A stretch of DNA of 64,000 bases from Deltaproteobacteria bacterium (GTDB lineage: Bacteria; Myxococcota_A; UBA9042; PHBI01; JACKFB01), in NCBI GenBank assembly GCA_020632695.1, contig JACKFB010000008.1, positions 186,001 through 250,000 of the forward strand, in the 5' to 3' direction. The stretch's first letter is position 1, and each line of letters begins with the position of its first letter. The translations under genes and the position numbers were made by a program. A model generated the notes under the pieces. The model had not been told where the DNA came from. It saw only the letters and a program-made list of their open reading frames with translations, and searched no databases. Of this stretch, positions 55,789-64,000 are shown piece by piece.

Positions 55789-56391
55789 TCAGATCCCCGC
55801 GCGCTGCTTCTTCCGCTCCAGGCTCTCCGAGTAGCTGGAGTTCTGCACCAGCTCGGACAGCCGCCGCACGTACTGCTCGGCCAGGTCGGGGCGGTGGCGC
55901 CGGTTGGCGTCCTCGATCCAGTCGTAGACGCGGCTGACGGCCAGCTCCGCGTTCACGAAGTGCTCGACCGCCTTGACGACCACGTCGACCGACGAGGCGC
56001 TCATCGACTTCGAGGCGCTGCTGAACTGGAAGCGGCGGCCGCTCGAGTTCTCGACCTCCACCCGCACGTTGCCGACGACGTCGGTCTTCGCGTGGTTGGA
56101 GGTCTGGCTGAAGTCACCCTCGATGGTGAAACCGCAGAAGTGGATGTGGTTCAGGGACGGGAAGTCGCCGGAGAGGGTGCGCTTGAAGCCGGCGAAGAGC
56201 GCGTCGACCATGCCGACGCCGACCCCCTCGACCGCCTTGCCCTTGCCCTCGGTGGCGCCCTCGATCAGGCAGACGATGGTGGCCTGGCCCTCGCGGATGT
56301 CCTCGGTGAGTGTGTACCGGGTCACATGCAGCGCTCGGTACTCATCGCCCAGCACCTCTCGCACCAGGTTCTCGAGCGCTTGCTGGTCCAT
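55789..56391 (-). CDS. Stand-alone LeuA-type regulatory (dimerisation) domain protein
   Basis: A 200-aa protein from ATG 56391. The segment ATIVCLIEGATEGKGKAVEGVGVGMVDALFAGFKRTL and later VVGNVRVEVENSSGRRFQFSSASKSMSASSVDVVVKAVEHFVNAEL follow the pattern of the C-terminal allosteric domain of 2-isopropylmalate synthase (G-x-G-x-V/M-D-A and the later S-x-D-V-V/A-A). There is no catalytic TIM barrel. A second helical tail (residues about 160-200) ends in charged residues. It may be a free leucine- or related-ligand-sensing subunit, or a domain adopted for another use. Confidence 0.65.
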   Translation of the reverse strand: MDQQALENLVREVLGDEYRALHVTRYTLTEDIREGQATIVCLIEGATEGKGKAVEGVGVGMVDALFAGFKRTLSGDFPSLNHIHFCGFTIEGDFSQTSNHAKTDVVGNVRVEVENSSGRRFQFSSASKSMSASSVDVVVKAVEHFVNAELAVSRVYDWIEDANRRHRPDLAEQYVRRLSELVQNSSYSESLERKKQRAGI

Positions 56392-56558
56392 GGACGAACC
56401 CCTCGGTGGGTGGTTGGCGAACGGTGAACGGTGGATCGTGGGCCGCGCCCCGTCGGACGCAGCGACCCACCGGGAACAACGTGACCATGGGGCGATTCCT
56501 TCCGAAGAGGACGCGCCGGCCGCGTCTGCCTCCATGGTGCGCGCCACGCCGACCCGCA

Positions 56559-57281
56559 TCAAATCCCGGGCAGGAGCGCGTCCAGGTCCACACCGTCCAT
56601 GAGGCGGCGGAGGTCGTCGGGCACGGGCGCCACGATGCGCAGCGGCTCGCGGCGCACGGGGTGCGAGAGCGTGAGCCGCCAGGCGTGCAGCGCGGGCCGC
56701 TCGATCGCCCGGGCGCGGGCCCCGTAGAGCGGATCGCCGACGATGGGGTGCCCGGCCAGGGCGAGCTGGGCGCGGATCTGGTGGCGCCGCCCCGTATGCA
56801 GCCGCACCAGCAGCACGCTGCGCCCGGCGGCCTCCCCTACCCGCTCGAAGGCGAGGCTGGCCTCCTTGCCACCCGGCCCGCGCACCGTCCGCCGCGAGGC
56901 GTCGTCCACCTCCAGCCGGTCCCGCAGCTCGCCGTGCTCGGGCGTCAGCCCCTCCACCACCGCCACGTAGCGCTTGTCCACGTCGCGGCCGGCGAAGGCC
57001 TGCGACAGCCGCGACGCGGCCTTGGAGGTGCGCGCCAGCAGCAGCACGCCGGACACGTTGCGGTCCAAGCGGTGCACCAGCCCCACGTACGCCTTGCCCG
57101 GCTTGCCGCCGGCGCGCCGCAGGTACTCGCGCCCGCGCTCGAGCAGGTTGTCGTCGCCGGCCTCGGCGCCCTGGGTGAGCAGCCCCGCCGGCTTGTCCAG
57201 CGCCAGCAGGTGGTTGTCCTCGTACAGCACGGGGACGCCGTGCAGGGCTTCGAGGGCGTTCGGGTCGGGTGCGTGGTCCAT
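56559..57281 (-). CDS. RluA-family pseudouridine synthase
   Basis: A 240-aa RNA pseudouridine synthase. From ATG 57281 the domain shows PVLYEDNHLLALDKPAGLLTQ, the catalytic-Asp motif VHRLDRNVSGVLLLA, and LHTGRRHQIRAQLALAGHPIVGDPLYG. No S4 domain is present, so it is of the RluA/RluD-without-S4 or TruC-like type. The RNA target (tRNA or rRNA position) is not determined. Stand-alone gene. Confidence 0.93.
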   Translation of the reverse strand: MDHAPDPNALEALHGVPVLYEDNHLLALDKPAGLLTQGAEAGDDNLLERGREYLRRAGGKPGKAYVGLVHRLDRNVSGVLLLARTSKAASRLSQAFAGRDVDKRYVAVVEGLTPEHGELRDRLEVDDASRRTVRGPGGKEASLAFERVGEAAGRSVLLVRLHTGRRHQIRAQLALAGHPIVGDPLYGARARAIERPALHAWRLTLSHPVRREPLRIVAPVPDDLRRLMDGVDLDALLPGI

Positions 57282-57486
57282 GGCGGCACTCGACCACAGC
57301 GCCCCCGCGGCCTCAAGGGCGGGCGCCGCGGTGTGGGGGCGACGAGGCGTCCTCAATCGGCTACACCCTCACGGATGAAGATTTTGACAGAACGGCGGCC
57401 GCGGCGGAGCATCCTCGCCGTCGCCGCGTGGGGCGCTCGATCGCGCCGTTGCACGCCGGCTGTCCGGGCTGTTGGGGAGGGATGAG

Positions 57487-59784
57487 ATGAGCATGGGCAC
57501 ACCTTCGGTGCGCGTCGAGCGAGCGATCCGCGAGGCCCGGGAGGCCCGCACGTCGGGCGAGCCGGCCGAGGCGCTGCCGCGGCTGGCGGCCGCCGTGGCG
57601 CTGGTCGGCAGCGGGCCGGTGCGGCGCGAGCTGGTGGTCGGGCTGCACCGTGAGCGCGCGCTGTGCTCGCTGGACCTGCAGGACGCGAGCGGCGCGCGCG
57701 CGGCGCTGGTGACGGCGCTCGAGGCGGCCGGGCCCGAGCCGGGCATGGCCGACCTGGTGCGCGCGATGCTGGCGACGCTGGAGCTGATGGCCGGTGACGC
57801 GCGGCGGGCGCAGTCCCAGCTCGGCGAGCGCGGGCGTGATCGGCGGGCGTCGCTGGTCGCGCAGGCGCGGGTGCACCTGCACCAGGGCGCCACGGCGCTG
57901 GCGGAGGCGACGCTGCAGGCCTGCGAGCGGGCGCCGGGGGGCGGCTCGGAGCTGGATCCGCCGACGGCCGCGCTGCGGGCGCTGCTGGCCGTGTGGGAGG
58001 GGCGCCCCGAGCAGGCGCGCGTGCTCTACGACGGGGTCGGGACCGCCGAGAACCCGCACTGGGACCTGGTGCGCACGCTGCTGCTGCGCTCGCTCTGGGT
58101 GCGCACGGGCGACGCGCGGTATCTGCGTCTGGCGATCGGCAGCGCCGAGCAGCTTCGCTTCGGCGCGGGCGCGCAGGCGGTCCCGGGCCTCAAGGCGGCG
58201 GCGGCCGGTCACCACGCCTTCCTCCTGCTGGGAAGCGGCGAGGTGAGCCTGGCGCTCGAGGCCGCCGATGAGTCCTTCGGCGCCCTGGGTCTGCTGAGCC
58301 TGCCCGAGTGGCCGCGGCTGGCCGTGCTGCACGACCTGGCGCTGGTGTATCGCGATGGAGACCGCCCCGAGCGCTGGCAGCGGGTGCTGGACGCGGTGGG
58401 AGACGCCCCGCGCGCCGCGTGGCCCGAGCGGATGCGCCTGATGTCCGGCCCGCGCGCCCAGGGTGCGCTGGAGGCCAACCCCTACGCGGCGGGCGTCCAG
58501 GGGCGCGAGCACTCCCTGGCCCGGGTGGGGCTGGCCCTGCTCGAGGGGCGCACGGCGCCCGAGGCCGCGCTGTTGCGGGGGCTGGCCGAGGCGGTCGGCG
58601 CCCACGGTGCCCAGTGGCGGCAGGCGGACGGCCACGAGGTCGCCTGCGTCGGTTCAGCCTGGAGCGCCGACGAGCACTCGTCGCGGGTCCGCCTGGCGCT
58701 GCCCGGCGAGGAGACCCTCTGGCTGCACGGCACCACCGAGTCGCAGCTCTCGGGACTGGACCTGGATCATCTGGCCCGGCTGGCGGCGGCGGCCCGCGGG
58801 CTGGCGGGCGACAGGGCGCGCGAGGCATCCCTGCGCGGGGCGGTCGAGCGCGCCGAGGGGGCCCGTCGCGAGGCCACCGACGCGCTGGAGCGCACGCGCC
58901 GCGGCGCTACGGCAGCGGTGGCCGGCGGGTCCTTCCCGCAGATCGCCGGGCGCTCGGAGGCCATCCGCGCGGCGCTCGACAAGCTGGGGATGCTGGCGAA
59001 GACCCCGCTCTCGCTGCTGATCGAGGGCCCGCCTGGTTCGGGGCGCCGGCACCTTGCGCGCGCGTTCCACGCCTGGGACTCGGGCTCGCCCGAGCGCTGC
59101 CCCGTCCTCGACATGGCGCTGGTGCCGCCGACGACGATGGTGGACACGCTGCGGCGCCTGGAGACCGAGGCCGCCGGCGGGGTGTTCGTCATCGCCAACG
59201 GCGAGCACCTCACCCCCGAGGCCGCCAGCGAGCTCATCGCGCGCATCGAGAGCGGGTCGGTGCGCGGACGCGCCGTAGTGACCCTCGACGACAGCGAGCG
59301 CAGCCCCGTGGCCGACGCCCTGCGCCGCTCGCTGGCCGCGGGCCGGGTGAAGCTGCCGGCGCTGGACACCCGGCTGGAGGACCTGCCCCAGCTCATCGAC
59401 GCCGTGGCCGCCCAGGTCGGCAAGCGCCCCGAGCAGATCGGCACCGCCGCCCGCGCCGTGCTGGCCCGACGCGCCTGGCCCGGCCACATCGCCGAGCTGC
59501 GCTCGGTCCTGGCGTCGGCGGCAGTGCGCGCGGGCAAGGGCGCCATCCTGCCCGAGCACCTCGAGGCCGCCCGCCCCGACGCCCGGGAGACCAACCTCTC
59601 GGAGAGCCTGGATCTGGGCTACCACGACGCCATCCGCGGCTTCCGGCGCGAGCTGCTCCGCCACGCCCTGGAGATGACGGCCGGCAACCGCACCCACGCC
59701 GCCGAGCTGCTGGGCGTCCAGCGCACCTACTTCATGCGCCTCATCCGCGAGCTGGGAGCCGACGACATCCGCCCCCAAGCCTGA
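57487..59784 (+). CDS. TPR regulator with degenerate sigma-54 AAA+ domain and Fis HTH
   Basis: A 765-aa protein (ATG 57487 after GGGAGG). Residues about 1-360 are Ala/Leu/Arg-rich helical repeats of TPR type; a coiled-coil (about 435-470) leads to an AAA+ domain. Its Walker A reads GPPGSGRRHLA, where Lys is replaced by Arg; Walker B (GGVFVIANGEHL) has lost the D-E pair; and the GAFTGA loop that contacts sigma-54 is absent (RCPVLDMALVPPTTMV in its place). The C-terminal Fis helix-turn-helix is intact (EMTAGNRTHAAELLGVQRTYFMRLIRELG). It can probably bind DNA but not remodel a sigma-54 holoenzyme. Confidence 0.8.
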   Translation: MSMGTPSVRVERAIREAREARTSGEPAEALPRLAAAVALVGSGPVRRELVVGLHRERALCSLDLQDASGARAALVTALEAAGPEPGMADLVRAMLATLELMAGDARRAQSQLGERGRDRRASLVAQARVHLHQGATALAEATLQACERAPGGGSELDPPTAALRALLAVWEGRPEQARVLYDGVGTAENPHWDLVRTLLLRSLWVRTGDARYLRLAIGSAEQLRFGAGAQAVPGLKAAAAGHHAFLLLGSGEVSLALEAADESFGALGLLSLPEWPRLAVLHDLALVYRDGDRPERWQRVLDAVGDAPRAAWPERMRLMSGPRAQGALEANPYAAGVQGREHSLARVGLALLEGRTAPEAALLRGLAEAVGAHGAQWRQADGHEVACVGSAWSADEHSSRVRLALPGEETLWLHGTTESQLSGLDLDHLARLAAAARGLAGDRAREASLRGAVERAEGARREATDALERTRRGATAAVAGGSFPQIAGRSEAIRAALDKLGMLAKTPLSLLIEGPPGSGRRHLARAFHAWDSGSPERCPVLDMALVPPTTMVDTLRRLETEAAGGVFVIANGEHLTPEAASELIARIESGSVRGRAVVTLDDSERSPVADALRRSLAAGRVKLPALDTRLEDLPQLIDAVAAQVGKRPEQIGTAARAVLARRAWPGHIAELRSVLASAAVRAGKGAILPEHLEAARPDARETNLSESLDLGYHDAIRGFRRELLRHALEMTAGNRTHAAELLGVQRTYFMRLIRELGADDIRPQA

Positions 59785-59813
59785 CCCTCCGAGCCCGCCC
59801 TGCGTCGTTCCGC

Positions 59814-59842
59814 TTGCAACCCCCCGGTTCGGGTGCTAGACA
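59814..59842 (+). promoter_or_regulatory. Promoter of tRNA-Ala(CGC)
   Basis: TTGCAA (59814-59819), 17 bases, TAGACA (59837-59842). As in the first tRNA-Ala locus the -10 box is preceded by TGC. Confidence 0.45.
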
Positions 59843-59855
59843 CCGTCGCCGCGAC

Positions 59856-59932
<77 letters not shown>

Positions 59933-59934
59933 AT

Positions 59935-59969
59935 AAAGGCCCGCAATCTTAACAGGTTGCGGGCCTTTT
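59935..59969 (+). terminator. Hairpin terminator after tRNA-Ala(CGC)
   Basis: AAAGGCCCGCAA (59935-59946) pairs perfectly with TTGCGGGCCTTT (59957-59968) over a 10-base loop; TTTTGCTTTT follows. Confidence 0.8.
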
Positions 59970-60079
59970 GCTTTTCAGCCCCTCGCCCCGTCGGCCGCCA
60001 TGGTGCACTGGTGGTGCAGTTGCTGCACACGACACCTCACGACGTGTGGTAGCCTTCCACCGCACGAGAGGAGGTGCTC

Positions 60080-61198
60080 ATGGCCAGCATCGAAGCACGG
60101 CTGAAGCAGTCCGACGGGACGTGGCGCACGCTCCGCGGTGACGAGCTGAAGGACCCCAGCCTCACCCGCAACGCGACGTGGCGCGCGATGGTCCGACTGA
60201 AGGGCCACCCGACGCGAACCGAGAGCTTCGAGCGCAAGCGCGACGCCGAGCAGTGGGCGCAGAAGACCGAGGCGGCCATCCGGGAGGGCCAACGCTTCCC
60301 GGAGCGGGCCGCGCTCCGGCGCACGCTGGGCGACCTCATCGACAAGTACATCGCCGAGAAGTGCCCCGGCCGGAAGGACGCCCAGACCCGGCAGCAGCAG
60401 CTCGAGTTCTGGCGCGAGAAGCTCGGCCACACGAGCCTCGTGGACCTGACTCCTGGCGCCATCAACAAGGTCACCAACGAGCTGCTCGCCACGCCGAGCC
60501 GGTATGGCCGCCCTCGCTCACCCGCAACGGGCAACCGCTACCTGGCCGCCCTGTCGCACGCGCTCGGCGTCGCGGTGAAGGAGTGGGAGTGGCTCGAGTC
60601 ATCGCCGATATCCCGGGTGACCAAGCAGCGCGAGCCGAGGGGACGCACCCGCTACCTCGACGACGGGAAGCACGGGACCGACGAACGCGCACGCCTGCTC
60701 GCCGCGTGCGACGAGGGGCCGGCCTACCTGCGACCGGTGGTGATGCTCGCCCTGGCGACGGGGATGCGCCGCGGTGAGATCCTCGGCCTGCGCTGGCGCG
60801 ACGTCGACCTGGCCAGCGGCACCCTCACCTTGTGGGAGACCAAGAACGGAGAGCGGCGCGTCGTGCCCGCGACGGGCGCGGCCCTCGACGAGCTGAGGGC
60901 CTGGGCCCAGGTCCAACCGCTGGACCGCTCCGCTCACGTCTTCACCGGTACGACCAGCTTCCACCACGCCTTCGAGCGAGCGGTGGCCCGGGCCGGCATC
61001 GAGGACTTCAACTTCCACGACCTGCGCCACACCTGCGCCTCCCACCTCGCGATGAGCGGCGCCCCGCTGCTCGATATCGCCGCCATCCTCGGCCACAAGA
61101 CCCTGTCCATGGTGAAGCGCTACGCCCACCTGTCGCCGACGCACCTGCGCAACGTCCTGGAACGCTCGAACCAGCGCTTCCTCGATGGGCCCGGATGA
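60080..61198 (+). CDS. Tyrosine-type site-specific integrase
   Basis: A 372-aa phage/island integrase. The N-terminus is an arm-binding-like domain (MASIEARLKQSDGTWRTLRG...), then a SAM-like core-binding domain, then the catalytic domain: Arg in LATGMRRGEILGLRW (about residue 230), His and Arg in FHDLRHTCASHL (about 313 and 316), His in LGHKTLSMVKRY (about 339) and the nucleophile Tyr in KRYAHLS (about 348). All are present. The leader 60001-60079 repeats the leader of the remnant at 34278. GTG 60074 is a slightly longer alternative. Confidence 0.96.
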   Translation: MASIEARLKQSDGTWRTLRGDELKDPSLTRNATWRAMVRLKGHPTRTESFERKRDAEQWAQKTEAAIREGQRFPERAALRRTLGDLIDKYIAEKCPGRKDAQTRQQQLEFWREKLGHTSLVDLTPGAINKVTNELLATPSRYGRPRSPATGNRYLAALSHALGVAVKEWEWLESSPISRVTKQREPRGRTRYLDDGKHGTDERARLLAACDEGPAYLRPVVMLALATGMRRGEILGLRWRDVDLASGTLTLWETKNGERRVVPATGAALDELRAWAQVQPLDRSAHVFTGTTSFHHAFERAVARAGIEDFNFHDLRHTCASHLAMSGAPLLDIAAILGHKTLSMVKRYAHLSPTHLRNVLERSNQRFLDGPG

Positions 61199-61894
61199 GC
61201 GCTGGCGAGCCGACCAGCCTGGCGCAGCCAGGCCTACGCCGTCGCAGGATGGGGTTCGTCCCTCCGCGTGACACTCGATGGGGCCTGGATCGCTGGGCTG
61301 GCGCTGTGCCGGTGCGTCTCCGTTGACACCGACCTGGCGTGTTGACGCCCCACCGACACCCGAGCATGTCGCACTGCACAATCTCCCGAGCGACTGTCGG
61401 TAGCCATCGGCGATCCATCCCCTTGGGCGCCGTACGGTCAGGGCGCACCGTCGAACGGGAGCACGTCCAGATCGTGGTACTGGTACGAGCGACTGGTCCG
61501 CGAGCGCGTAGCCGCAGGGTGGCACCGGCTCCTGGGATCACCGCCGCCGTCGAGCTGTGAGCGTCCCGCTGCCGCTCGAGTCGAAGCCTGCCCCCGGCGC
61601 CTGATCCGCAACGGCCTCCGCACCGGCCGCGACCCATGGTCGCCTGCCGGTCGTTGCGCCTGCCGGCCATGCCGCAGCGCAACCCCACTGCAACGTGCGC
61701 AGTCACGTGAAATCACAAGTCATTTGCGACACCCCACAACAAGCCGCGTACCGCAGCGCAGCATTGCGCCGCGAGTACAAAGATGACAATCGCTGGACAA
61801 CACCCACAACGCTGAGCATGTTGCATCGCAGCACGGTGCTGCGTGTGCAGTGCAGCAACCGTGTCGCGCCCAAGTCATCCCGTAGGAGAACACC
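61199..61894. other. Intergenic stretch of about 700 bases with lower GC at its right end
   Basis: No gene I can support. The last ~200 bases are less GC-rich and carry short repeats; a perfect inverted repeat CGCAGCAC-G-GTGCTGCG lies at 61827-61843. An excision site, an operator or an origin for the element is possible. Confidence 0.4.
61827..61843. promoter_or_regulatory. 17-bp palindrome upstream of the excisionase
   Basis: CGCAGCAC and GTGCTGCG flank one central G; the match is perfect. GTTGC/GCAAC half-sites flank it further out. It lies about 50 bases before the excisionase start, so an operator or Xis/Int site is likely. Confidence 0.4.
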
Positions 61895-62101
61895 ATGTCA
61901 AACCCGACCCGCCTCATCCCGCTGACCCAGTGGAACAAGCATCACACGTGGCCCCCGTACGGCGGGCTGCGTCACCTCGTCCACCACGCCGACAAGAACG
62001 GCTTCACGAGGGTCATCCGTCGCGTCGGCCGCCGGGTGCTCATCGACGAGCAGGCGTTCTTCGAGTGGGTGGACACGCAGAACTCCACCCATGAGCGGTA
62101 G
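61895..62101 (+). CDS. AlpA-like excisionase/helix-turn-helix protein
   Basis: A 68-aa DNA-binding protein. LIPLTQWNKHHTWPPYGGLRHLVHHADKNGFTRVIRRVGRRVLIDEQAFFEWVD is the winged-helix pattern of AlpA/Xis-like factors found next to island integrases. ATG 61895 has AGGAG 9 bases upstream. It should direct excision or control the integrase. Confidence 0.85.
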   Translation: MSNPTRLIPLTQWNKHHTWPPYGGLRHLVHHADKNGFTRVIRRVGRRVLIDEQAFFEWVDTQNSTHER

Positions 62102-62111
62102 GGGGGCGGCG

Positions 62112-62297
62112 ATGCGCGCCAATCGATCTGTCTTCGACGACCTGCGCAGGCTGCTGGACCCCCGAGATGTCGCCGAAGCTGAGGGCCTGCGGCGGCGGGG
62201 GCGTGACTTCGACTGCCCTGCCTGCGCCGGACACCTCGAGGCGCGCTCGGCCTCCCCACGGGCCTTGCCCTTCGTCTCCGTGCCGCTGGTGAAATAG
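62112..62297 (+). CDS. Short ORF with half of a primase-type zinc finger
   Basis: A 61-aa frame from ATG 62112 (ATG 62091 overlaps the excisionase stop). FDDLRRLLDPRDVAEAEGLRRRGRDFDCPAC looks like the first half of a CHC2-type primase finger, but the second C-x-x-C is missing. It may be a truncated relic of a primase 5' end or a small accessory protein. Confidence 0.45.
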   Translation: MRANRSVFDDLRRLLDPRDVAEAEGLRRRGRDFDCPACAGHLEARSASPRALPFVSVPLVK

Positions 62298-62636
62298 GCA
62301 GCACCGCGTTGCCCCCGGGCTTCCTGTCGTTGTGCCAGCGCCTCCGGGCCGAGACCGTGTGCGTCGTCGACGCCTCGACGCCGGTCGGTCGCACCATCGC
62401 GGAGAGATTCACCGGGCTCCTCGCGCGCGAGGTCGGCGACGACGCCGTCACCGTCGGGCGGGCAGACGAGCTCGGCGGAGAGCGCGGTCAAACCAGGACG
62501 GCGGGGCGTGAACGCCCGTCCCCGGCTGGATTCGAGGCATCGGTCACCGAGCGCGCCCCCCGCGCTTGCGCTGCGGCGAGCACCGAGCCAGGCGGGCGGC
62601 GGCTTCGCTCGGCCGCGGCTCTGTCCTGGGCCACCG
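62298..62636. other. Gap between the half finger and the primase gene
   Basis: A TTG-started frame (62309-62653) of 114 codons overlaps the primase start but resembles no family; I cannot support it as a gene. Confidence 0.3.
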
Positions 62637-64000
62637 ATGGCGCGGCTCGCTGACCTCGCCCAGACGCTCGGCTATCGGCTCAGCGGCCGAGGGGCCGAGC
62701 GACGCGTGAGCCCCTGCCCGGCCTGCGGAGAGGGCCAGGGCGACGCCTCACTCCACGTCGAGAAGGAGGTCTGGAACTGCCACCGGGCGAGCTGCCAGGC
62801 AGGCGGCGGCGCGCTGGCGTTCATGGCTTGGCACGCCGAGGGGGCGGCCTGGCCAGACCTCACGCCGGATGCCAAGCGCCGCGTGCGCGCGCAACTCGAG
62901 GCCCATGGTGTCGAGCGCAACGCTGGCCTCCGCCTCGCCGACGCGCCTCTGCCCCCGTCCCAGCCTCGGAACCTCACCGCCGCCGCCCAGTGGGACGCGC
63001 TACGCGCCACGCACCGCACCGTCACGCCGCAGGCCGAGGCCTGGCTCCGGGCAAGGTTCGGCGACTCGTTGGCGGAGGCCCTGTGGGAGGCGCCGCTTCC
63101 CGTCTTCGCCGCCCCGCCCCCAGGGGCTCCCTTCTGGCGCTGGGCGCACCAGAGCCCGGGCTACGCGCTGGCGATACCGGCCTTCGTCTGGTCGGGCCCC
63201 GACCAGGGCCACGTCGGCGACTTCCGGCTCCGTTGGTGCGGACCCGGGCCGGCGCTTGGCGACGGCAAGCGCAAGGAGCTGGGCCTCGCGAACTCGGTCA
63301 CCGACGCGGGGGGTCTCGCCCGCTTCATGGGCGACCCGACGCGGGTGACCCCCACGACGCCCGCGATCCTCATCGTCGAGGGGGGAGCCGACTTCCTCGC
63401 CGCCGAAGCCCTGCGGTTCGCCGGATGCTTGCCGAGAGCCTGGGCCATCGTCGGGCTCCCCGGCGCCGGGACGGCCCAGAGCCTCGGCGTGGCCCTCGGG
63501 GCGCTCCTCACCGACCTCGAAGAGCGCGAAGAGCCCATCGCCCCCTGGCGGGTCGTCCTGGCCATCGATGCGGACGCGGGCGGCGACAAGGCGTGCCTCG
63601 ACCTCTTCGTTGCGCTCGAGCGCTCGGGTGCCTCGGTCGTGGTGCATCGGGCCGGGCCGTGGCCCCACGGTGCTGACCTCGGCGACCGCCTGGCCGCGCT
63701 CGGCTCTGCCGATACGGCCCGGGAGATCCTCGAAGCCGGGCCCTACGTCCCGGAGGCGCAGGCGGTCGTCCCCGCGATCTATGGCGAAGGCGAGCCCATG
63801 CCGCTCGCCGAAGCGCGCGCGGTACTCCCTGGCCTGGTCGCGAAGGCCGCCGAGGCCGCCCGGACTGGCGCCCGCTCGGTGCTGGCCGTCCCGCCCGGCT
63901 GCGGCAAGACGACCGCAGCGCTGATGATCCCGGTTGAACGCGGCGCTGGCGCGGACTACCCCCAGGTGGTCATCGCGCTCGCCTCTTGGGAGCTCGTCCG
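62637..64000 (+). CDS. Primase-helicase (zinc finger, TOPRIM, P-loop), cut by the window edge
   Basis: The frame from ATG 62637 stays open to the right edge (about 454 codons). The zinc finger is SPCPACGEGQGDASLHVEKE...NCHRASCQAGGGALAFM (C-x2-C ... C-x4-C, about residues 27-60). TOPRIM motifs are AILIVEGGADFLAAEA (catalytic Glu) and VVLAIDADAGGDKACLDL (D-x-D). Close to the edge a Walker A (LAVPPGCGKTTAALM, about residue 425) starts a helicase domain. This is the replication protein of a satellite- or plasmid-like integrative element. Confidence 0.85.
   Translation, partial: MARLADLAQTLGYRLSGRGAERRVSPCPACGEGQGDASLHVEKEVWNCHRASCQAGGGALAFMAWHAEGAAWPDLTPDAKRRVRAQLEAHGVERNAGLRLADAPLPPSQPRNLTAAAQWDALRATHRTVTPQAEAWLRARFGDSLAEALWEAPLPVFAAPPPGAPFWRWAHQSPGYALAIPAFVWSGPDQGHVGDFRLRWCGPGPALGDGKRKELGLANSVTDAGGLARFMGDPTRVTPTTPAILIVEGGADFLAAEALRFAGCLPRAWAIVGLPGAGTAQSLGVALGALLTDLEEREEPIAPWRVVLAIDADAGGDKACLDLFVALERSGASVVVHRAGPWPHGADLGDRLAALGSADTAREILEAGPYVPEAQAVVPAIYGEGEPMPLAEARAVLPGLVAKAAEAARTGARSVLAVPPGCGKTTAALMIPVERGAGADYPQVVIALASWELV

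Noticed and set aside
62309..62653. A 114-codon frame before the primase
   Set aside because: It starts with TTG without a ribosome-binding site, overlaps the primase start and has no recognisable domain.

Overview
The window is a high-GC (roughly 70 %), densely coded chromosome segment. Gene style suggests a Myxococcota or related delta-proteobacterial lineage: many short lipoproteins with acidic or proline-rich linkers, an FHA/sigma-54 regulator beside a Ser/Thr kinase, large alpha/beta-hydrolase lipoproteins, a TPP II-like subtilase and complex I genes split into sub-clusters. No rRNA or marker gene is present to fix the taxon.

Layout. 1-3416 (+): the end of an Ig-like/carboxypeptidase-regulatory repeat protein, a small membrane protein, thioredoxin reductase and a Rieske protein. 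3590-9163 (-): complex I genes nuoA-C-D-G-H-I, with no nuoB, E, F or J-N. 9243-12496 (-): hemL and an ABC-F ATPase. 12799-33961: housekeeping and accessory genes, including a small Cys protein, a subtilase, two hydrolase lipoproteins, a thioesterase, a glutamine synthetase-like/hydrolase/GATase operon, a GNAT-nitrilase fusion, a PduO-type adenosyltransferase, truD and a DUF3352-like protein. A 164-bp palindromic element lies at 28819-28982.

Accessory island 1 (about 34054-40652) starts at tRNA-Ala(GGC) with an integrase 5' remnant. It carries a frameshifted FHA/sigma-54 activator (-) divergent from a frameshifted Ser/Thr kinase (+), then a strong sigma-54-type promoter with two upstream palindromes driving an EcsC-like gene, a DUF4258-like gene and a radical-SAM viperin homologue fused to a CMPK2/thymidylate-kinase-like kinase. 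This is the most notable system in the window: a candidate inducible antiviral nucleotide-analogue module in which the two vertebrate neighbours (viperin and CMPK2) appear as one polypeptide. The regulators and the viperin half carry many single-base frame changes, so either recent decay or poor local sequence quality must be resolved.

40720-59784 returns to core-like genes: a P-type ATPase homologue that has lost most catalytic motifs, queG, small lipoproteins, polA, a GAF histidine kinase, ExbB/ExbD, an FtsB-like protein, an OPA-type transporter, a HAD phosphatase, a stand-alone LeuA-regulatory-like domain, an RluA-type pseudouridine synthase and a TPR regulator with a degenerate sigma-54 AAA+ domain. 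Island 2 begins at tRNA-Ala(CGC) (59856) and runs off the right end: intact tyrosine integrase, AlpA-like excisionase, a half zinc finger ORF and a primase-helicase. Its integrase start and leader are closely related to the remnant in island 1, so the same integrase family has used two tRNA-Ala isoacceptor genes.
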